The notes beneath the pieces are model-generated. The model made no database searches and was not told the DNA's origin. It was given only the letters and a program-made list of their open reading frames with translations. A DNA stretch of 64,000 nt from Arcanobacterium phocae (GTDB lineage: Bacteria; Actinomycetota; Actinomycetes; Actinomycetales; Actinomycetaceae). Shown piece after piece: positions 60,625-64,000 of this stretch. Location of the stretch: NCBI RefSeq assembly GCF_900105865.1, contig NZ_LT629804.1, positions 1,054,001-1,118,000 on the forward strand, in the 5' to 3' direction. Each line of letters begins with the position of its first letter. Positions within the stretch are counted from its first letter, which is position 1. A program made the position numbers and the translations under genes.

Positions 60625-61479
60625 ATGAGTAATATGGAATGCATGAAGATAGATCTGCACGCCCACTCCACTGCATCTGATGGAACTGATTCGCCTAGTC
60701 AACTGGTACTGCAAGCATACGCGGCCGGACTCGCCGTCGTCGGAATCACCGATCACGATACTGTTGACGGATGGAACAGTGCTGCGGCAGCAGCTACCGA
60801 AACCGGCGTCCGGCTAGTCCGCGGTATGGAGCTGACGGCAACGTGCCATGGAGCACGAGTGCATATTCTCGGCTACTTATTCGATCCGGAAAACGAAGCT
60901 GTGCGAAACCATATTTATACCGTGCAAGCCTCACGTGAAAATCGAGCCCGAGAAATAACTGAACGGTTGGCAGTAGACTTTCCAATCACATTTGATGACG
61001 TTCTTGCTCAAGCAGCCCCAGATGCTGTTCTTGGCCGGCCACACATTGCCGATGCACTGGTAAAACTTGGCATCATTGCCAATCGGTCAGAAGCGTTTGA
61101 ACAGATTCTGAGTTCTTCTTCGCCCTACTATGTTAGTCAGTATGCTCCAGAAGCAGTTGACGTTGTCCAATTTATCCAGCAGGCAGGTGGAAAAACGGTG
61201 TGGGCGCACCCATGGGCACGAGCACGCGGGAAGGTTGCCCCAGATTCTGCTTTTGCAGAATTAGCTGAAGCAGGCCTGTTCGGAGTTGAAGTAGATCACC
61301 GTGACAATCCTGCCGATACACGGCCGGCGTTGGCTGATATTGTTAAGAGGTGTGGGCTTGCACGGTTCGGATCATCGGATTATCACGGTACTGGAAAACC
61401 AAACAAGCTCGGGGAAAATACTACATCTGAAGATGTGTACTATCAGCTTATCGACGGGACTTTTGCGGAGGTTATCTAG
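60625..61479 (+). CDS. PHP-domain phosphoesterase (TrpH/YciV, RNase AM-like)
   Basis: A 284-residue metal-dependent phosphoesterase. The PHP active site is clear: KIDLHAHSTASDGTDSP, GITDHDTVDGW, RGMELTA, HILGYLFDP, VWAHPWARARGK and SDYHGTGKPNKLGE. E. coli YciV (RNase AM) of this family trims 5' ends of rRNA and degrades pAp. Four in-frame starts exist (GTG 60616, ATG 60625, 60634, 60643); GGTGGAG lies 3 bases before 60625, whereas homologs usually begin at the MKIDLHAH of 60643. The stop overlaps marC by one base. Confidence 0.88.
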   Translation: MSNMECMKIDLHAHSTASDGTDSPSQLVLQAYAAGLAVVGITDHDTVDGWNSAAAAATETGVRLVRGMELTATCHGARVHILGYLFDPENEAVRNHIYTVQASRENRAREITERLAVDFPITFDDVLAQAAPDAVLGRPHIADALVKLGIIANRSEAFEQILSSSSPYYVSQYAPEAVDVVQFIQQAGGKTVWAHPWARARGKVAPDSAFAELAEAGLFGVEVDHRDNPADTRPALADIVKRCGLARFGSSDYHGTGKPNKLGENTTSEDVYYQLIDGTFAEVI

Positions 61480-62102
61480 TGTCATTCGATACGTCGTTGT
61501 TTGTCTCGGCATTCGCAACACTCATTGTGATTATTGATCCTCCAGGTAACTTGCCGATTTTTTTGGCTTTAACGTCCAAAGCGTCAGAGCGTAACCGTCG
61601 TCGGATCGCATTCCAGTCTAATTTTATCGCTGGAATTTTGTTGCTGCTCTTCGGTTTCTTTGGTTTTGCGATGTTTAATGCGCTGGGTATTTCCGCGCCG
61701 GCATTGCAACTATCAGGTGGGCTATTGTTGCTTCTTATTGCGCTTCAACTTCTGACGGGACAAGAAGAGGACCCCGGCGAGTCCGACGGCGATCTTCACG
61801 TGGCGATGGTTCCTTTAGGTATGCCGTTGTTGGCAGGTCCCGGGTCTATTGTTGCATTCATGCTGCTTATTGATGACGCTGGGCATGACTGGGCTCGTAT
61901 CATTACCACAGTTCTTGGCTTAGTGACTGTTTTGGGTATCTCGTGGCTGACAATGCGCTTTGCTAACCCAATTCTTAAATTGTTGGGTGAATCCGGAATT
62001 ATGTTGCTCACCCGTTTGTCTGGCATGCTTTTGGCTGCTATCGCTGCGCAGCTGATGATTAACGGCATCGTGGCAATTGTCAATACGCATTTTTTGAGTT
62101 GA
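61479..62102 (+). CDS. MarC/UPF0056 family membrane protein
   Basis: A 207-residue protein with six predicted helices, starting FVSAFATLIVIIDPPGNLPI, the family hallmark, and containing GFAMFNALGISAPALQLSGG and VAMVPLGMPLLAGPGSIVAF. Despite the name, MarC is not part of multidrug resistance; its function remains unknown. The start is GTG at 61479, overlapping the PHP stop in TAGTG. It ends at a strong terminator. Confidence 0.93.
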   Translation: MSFDTSLFVSAFATLIVIIDPPGNLPIFLALTSKASERNRRRIAFQSNFIAGILLLLFGFFGFAMFNALGISAPALQLSGGLLLLLIALQLLTGQEEDPGESDGDLHVAMVPLGMPLLAGPGSIVAFMLLIDDAGHDWARIITTVLGLVTVLGISWLTMRFANPILKLLGESGIMLLTRLSGMLLAAIAAQLMINGIVAIVNTHFLS

Positions 62103-62122
62103 ACTAAGCGCGTTTATGAAAG

Positions 62123-62151
62123 AAGCCGGCGAGAGAGTTTCTCGCCGGCTT
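62123..62151 (+). terminator. Terminator after marC
   Basis: AAGCCGGCGAG (62123-62133) pairs with 62141-62151, loop AGAGTTT, followed by TTC; 20 bases after marC. It also faces the convergent helicase gene. Confidence 0.85.
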
Positions 62152-62180
62152 TTCTATGCATTTTTTGGTATGTCACGTGC

Positions 62181-63719
62181 TCAGTCTGTAGATTTGCGGA
62201 TACGACGACGCTGGCGTGGCTTGCGCTCGCGTGTTTCATGAGAATCAGAAGAGCGCTTCGAATGTTGACGGCTGTGTGATCCGTGCTTGTCATGGTGGTC
62301 ACGCGAATCGTTATGGCGTCGTCCACGACCGGCGTTCTTGCCCGTTTCGCCGAGGTCTTCGAGCTTTTCAGCCGCTAGACCTTCCCGGACGCGTTGCTCT
62401 TTTGGCAACCGACCAGTGACTTCGGTAGGAATGTCAAGATCGGTATAAAGATGGTCTGACGTGTGGTAGGTTTCTACTGGTTCTGGCATTCCTAAGGAGA
62501 GCATCTTATTGATGACTGACCACTTTGGGGTATCTTCCCAGTCTACGAATGTGATTGCAGTGCCCGAATGGCCTGCTCGACCCGTCCGTCCGATCCGGTG
62601 GATATACGTTTTTTCGTCTTCCGGAGTCTGGTAGTTGATCACGTGGGTAACGTTATCGACGTCGATACCGCGTGCTGCGACATCGGTGGCAACAAGAACA
62701 TCAATCTTGCCATGACGGAAGGCGCGCAACGCTTGTTCACGAGCTCCTTGTCCGAGATCGCCGTGCATTGCCCCGGTAGCAAAACCTCGAGCAGCGAGAT
62801 CTTCGGTTACTCGTGAGGCAGCCCGCTTAGTCCGGGTGAAAATAATGGTCAAACCGCGTCCGCGTGCCTGCAGGATTCGGGAAAGAACCTCAATCTTATT
62901 CATTGCATGGGTGCGGTAGACGACTTGGCGTACAGATTTAACGGTAGTGGAATCGTCGTCGTGGGCTTGCGCGCGGACGTGAGTAGCATGCGTCATATAC
63001 CGACGTGCCATCGCTACCACTGGTCCTGGCATCGTTGCAGAGAAGAGCATCGTGTGCCGGTTGGGTGGTGTTGCGCTTAAAATATTTTCAACATCTTCAA
63101 GGAACCCTAAATCGAGCATTTCGTCTGCTTCGTCGAGAACGACGGTGCGGACGGCGTGGAGGTTGAGGGTCTTGTGCTTCATCAAATCGATTAATCGTCC
63201 CGGAGTTCCGACGACGATCTCGGCACCCTTTTCAAGCTCTTTAACTTGCGGTTCATATGCGCGACCACCGTAGACTTCAACAACTCGTATCGCTCGTTTT
63301 GCGGCGGCTGCACGCAGATCTTGTGCCACCTGTTTAGCCAACTCGCGAGTAGGAACGACGACGAGACCTTGTGGTGCCCCAGGATGTTCGAGTGAGTCGA
63401 ACCCTTCTTCGCTAGGGCCTACACAGCGTTGGATCATTGGGATGCCGAAGCCGAGTGTCTTGCCAGTTCCGGTTTTCGCTTGGCCGATAATATCGGATCC
63501 CTTAAGCGCTACTGGCAGAGTGAGGGCTTGGATAGGGAAGGGATGAGTAATGCCTTTTTCCGCGAGAGCTTCAGCGATTGGAGCAGATACTCCGTAATCG
63601 GCAAAAGTCTTTTGATCAAGGTTAAGATCTTTTCCAGCTGCTTCGATATCTGCTGCTGGTTCTGTATTAGTTGGAACGGATGCTTTTGATGTATCCGCGA
63701 TTCCTGACGTTTGAGTCAT
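62181..63719 (-). CDS. DEAD-box ATP-dependent RNA helicase
   Basis: A 512-residue DEAD-box helicase of the RhlE/CsdA type. Motifs in order: Q motif FADYGVSAPIAEALAEKGIT, Walker A AKTGTGKT, Ia VPTRELAKQV, GG, TPGR, II VLDEADEML, III FSATMP, IV IIFTRTKRAA, V ATDVAARGIDV, VI HRIGRTGRAG. The last ~70 residues are basic and low-complexity (HDKHGSHSRQHSKRSSDSHE, then RKPRQRRRIRKS), typical of RNA-binding tails. It follows the DUF3107 gene by 35 bases, as does RhlE in mycobacteria (Rv3211 near Rv3208A). Confidence 0.95.
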   Translation of the reverse strand: MTQTSGIADTSKASVPTNTEPAADIEAAGKDLNLDQKTFADYGVSAPIAEALAEKGITHPFPIQALTLPVALKGSDIIGQAKTGTGKTLGFGIPMIQRCVGPSEEGFDSLEHPGAPQGLVVVPTRELAKQVAQDLRAAAAKRAIRVVEVYGGRAYEPQVKELEKGAEIVVGTPGRLIDLMKHKTLNLHAVRTVVLDEADEMLDLGFLEDVENILSATPPNRHTMLFSATMPGPVVAMARRYMTHATHVRAQAHDDDSTTVKSVRQVVYRTHAMNKIEVLSRILQARGRGLTIIFTRTKRAASRVTEDLAARGFATGAMHGDLGQGAREQALRAFRHGKIDVLVATDVAARGIDVDNVTHVINYQTPEDEKTYIHRIGRTGRAGHSGTAITFVDWEDTPKWSVINKMLSLGMPEPVETYHTSDHLYTDLDIPTEVTGRLPKEQRVREGLAAEKLEDLGETGKNAGRGRRHNDSRDHHDKHGSHSRQHSKRSSDSHETRERKPRQRRRIRKSTD

Positions 63720-63754
63720 ACCTATGCTTTCTATATTCGGCTTCTGTTTGATTT

Positions 63755-63979
63755 TTACGCAAACCCGAAGCCGACGCGCCGTTGTGGCGCTCCTGATACC
63801 TGGACGTAACCTAAGGCATCTGCTGGTACGAACACAGTTTCATTATCTGAGCTTGTCAGTACAAGTGGCTTGTGGTTTGTTAACACATCAGTCACGAGTG
63901 CATTGAGCTCTTCAGTGGCCATATCTACACTAATGTTCACCGCAGCGGTAACGTCGCGGATTCCGATTGTAATATCCAA
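63755..63979 (-). CDS. DUF3107 family protein
   Basis: A 74-residue protein of the DUF3107 family, a short actinobacterial family of unknown function (Rv3208A/TB9.4 in M. tuberculosis). It reads MDITIGIRDVTAAVNISVDM and ends with ALGYVQVSGAPQRRVGFGFA, both typical. The start codon is TTG at 63979, with AAAGGA 6 bases before. It lies upstream of the DEAD-box helicase on the same strand; the two may share a transcript. The last 21 bases of the window hold its ribosome site and nothing else. Confidence 0.88.
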   Translation of the reverse strand: MDITIGIRDVTAAVNISVDMATEELNALVTDVLTNHKPLVLTSSDNETVFVPADALGYVQVSGAPQRRVGFGFA

Positions 63980-64000
63980 GGTTTGTCCTTTCTTTCCACA

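Overview
The window reads as chromosomal DNA of an actinobacterium, most likely a member of the Actinomycetaceae close to Arcanobacterium or Trueperella (inference). Grounds: moderate GC content, actinobacterial marker families (DUF3117, DUF3107, DUF3017, DUF6350, PspC-domain sensor kinase), a DtxR/IdeR-type iron box, a sortase signal of the LAxTG type, and gene neighbourhoods that resemble those of mycobacteria (LOG / DUF3117 / O-methyltransferase / Mrp / DUF1003 / MgtE-N-CBS, and DUF3107 / DEAD-box helicase). No rRNA, tRNA or CRISPR array was seen.

Bases 1-13,200 are accessory. They hold the end of a sugar ABC permease, an EcsC-family protein, a complete AbiEi/AbiEii toxin-antitoxin pair with an inverted-repeat operator and a possible 30-residue hydrophobic peptide behind it, and the remnant of a second AbiEi gene. 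Four major-facilitator exporters follow, two of them broken (4842-6067 and 12281-13191). Between them lie an iron-box-controlled, Pro/Gln-repeat, LAKTG-anchored surface protein and a MerR regulator paired with an intact exporter.

Bases 13,300-43,300 are mostly core genes: pcrA, a membrane acyltransferase, sucCD, DUF6350/DUF3017, an unusually long tandem-domain phosphofructokinase, an amylase lipoprotein, pgi, a membrane protein that starts at a G7 tract, mdh, YchJ, a PspC/two-component envelope-stress locus, an AT-rich orphan membrane protein, an acetyltransferase, purU, glyA, folD, xthA, YihY and mannose-1-phosphate guanylyltransferase. The glycolysis/TCA genes (pfk, amylase, pgi, mdh, sucCD) and one-carbon genes (purU, glyA, folD) form functional neighbourhoods.

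Bases 43,500-54,230 form a nucleoside uptake and salvage block: a BMP-family lipoprotein, one ATPase and two permeases import nucleosides. Cytidine deaminase, thymidine phosphorylase, deoxyribose-phosphate aldolase, a phosphosugar mutase and purine nucleoside phosphorylase turn them into bases and central-carbon sugars. Bases 54,300-64,000 return to conserved genes: LOG, DUF3117, O-methyltransferase, Mrp, DUF1003, MgtE-N/CBS, aminopeptidase P, PHP phosphoesterase, MarC, DEAD-box helicase and DUF3107.

The most notable signals are: a shared promoter-like element (GTGGGAG, 8 bases, TANNNT) before pcrA, the amylase gene and glyA; the G7 tract that puts a good ATG/RBS out of frame at 29,104; the iron box before the surface protein; the long structured inverted repeat at 9934-10013; and the AbiE locus with its small downstream peptide. 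No wholly new multi-gene system is convincingly visible; the best candidates are listed as findings with their limits.
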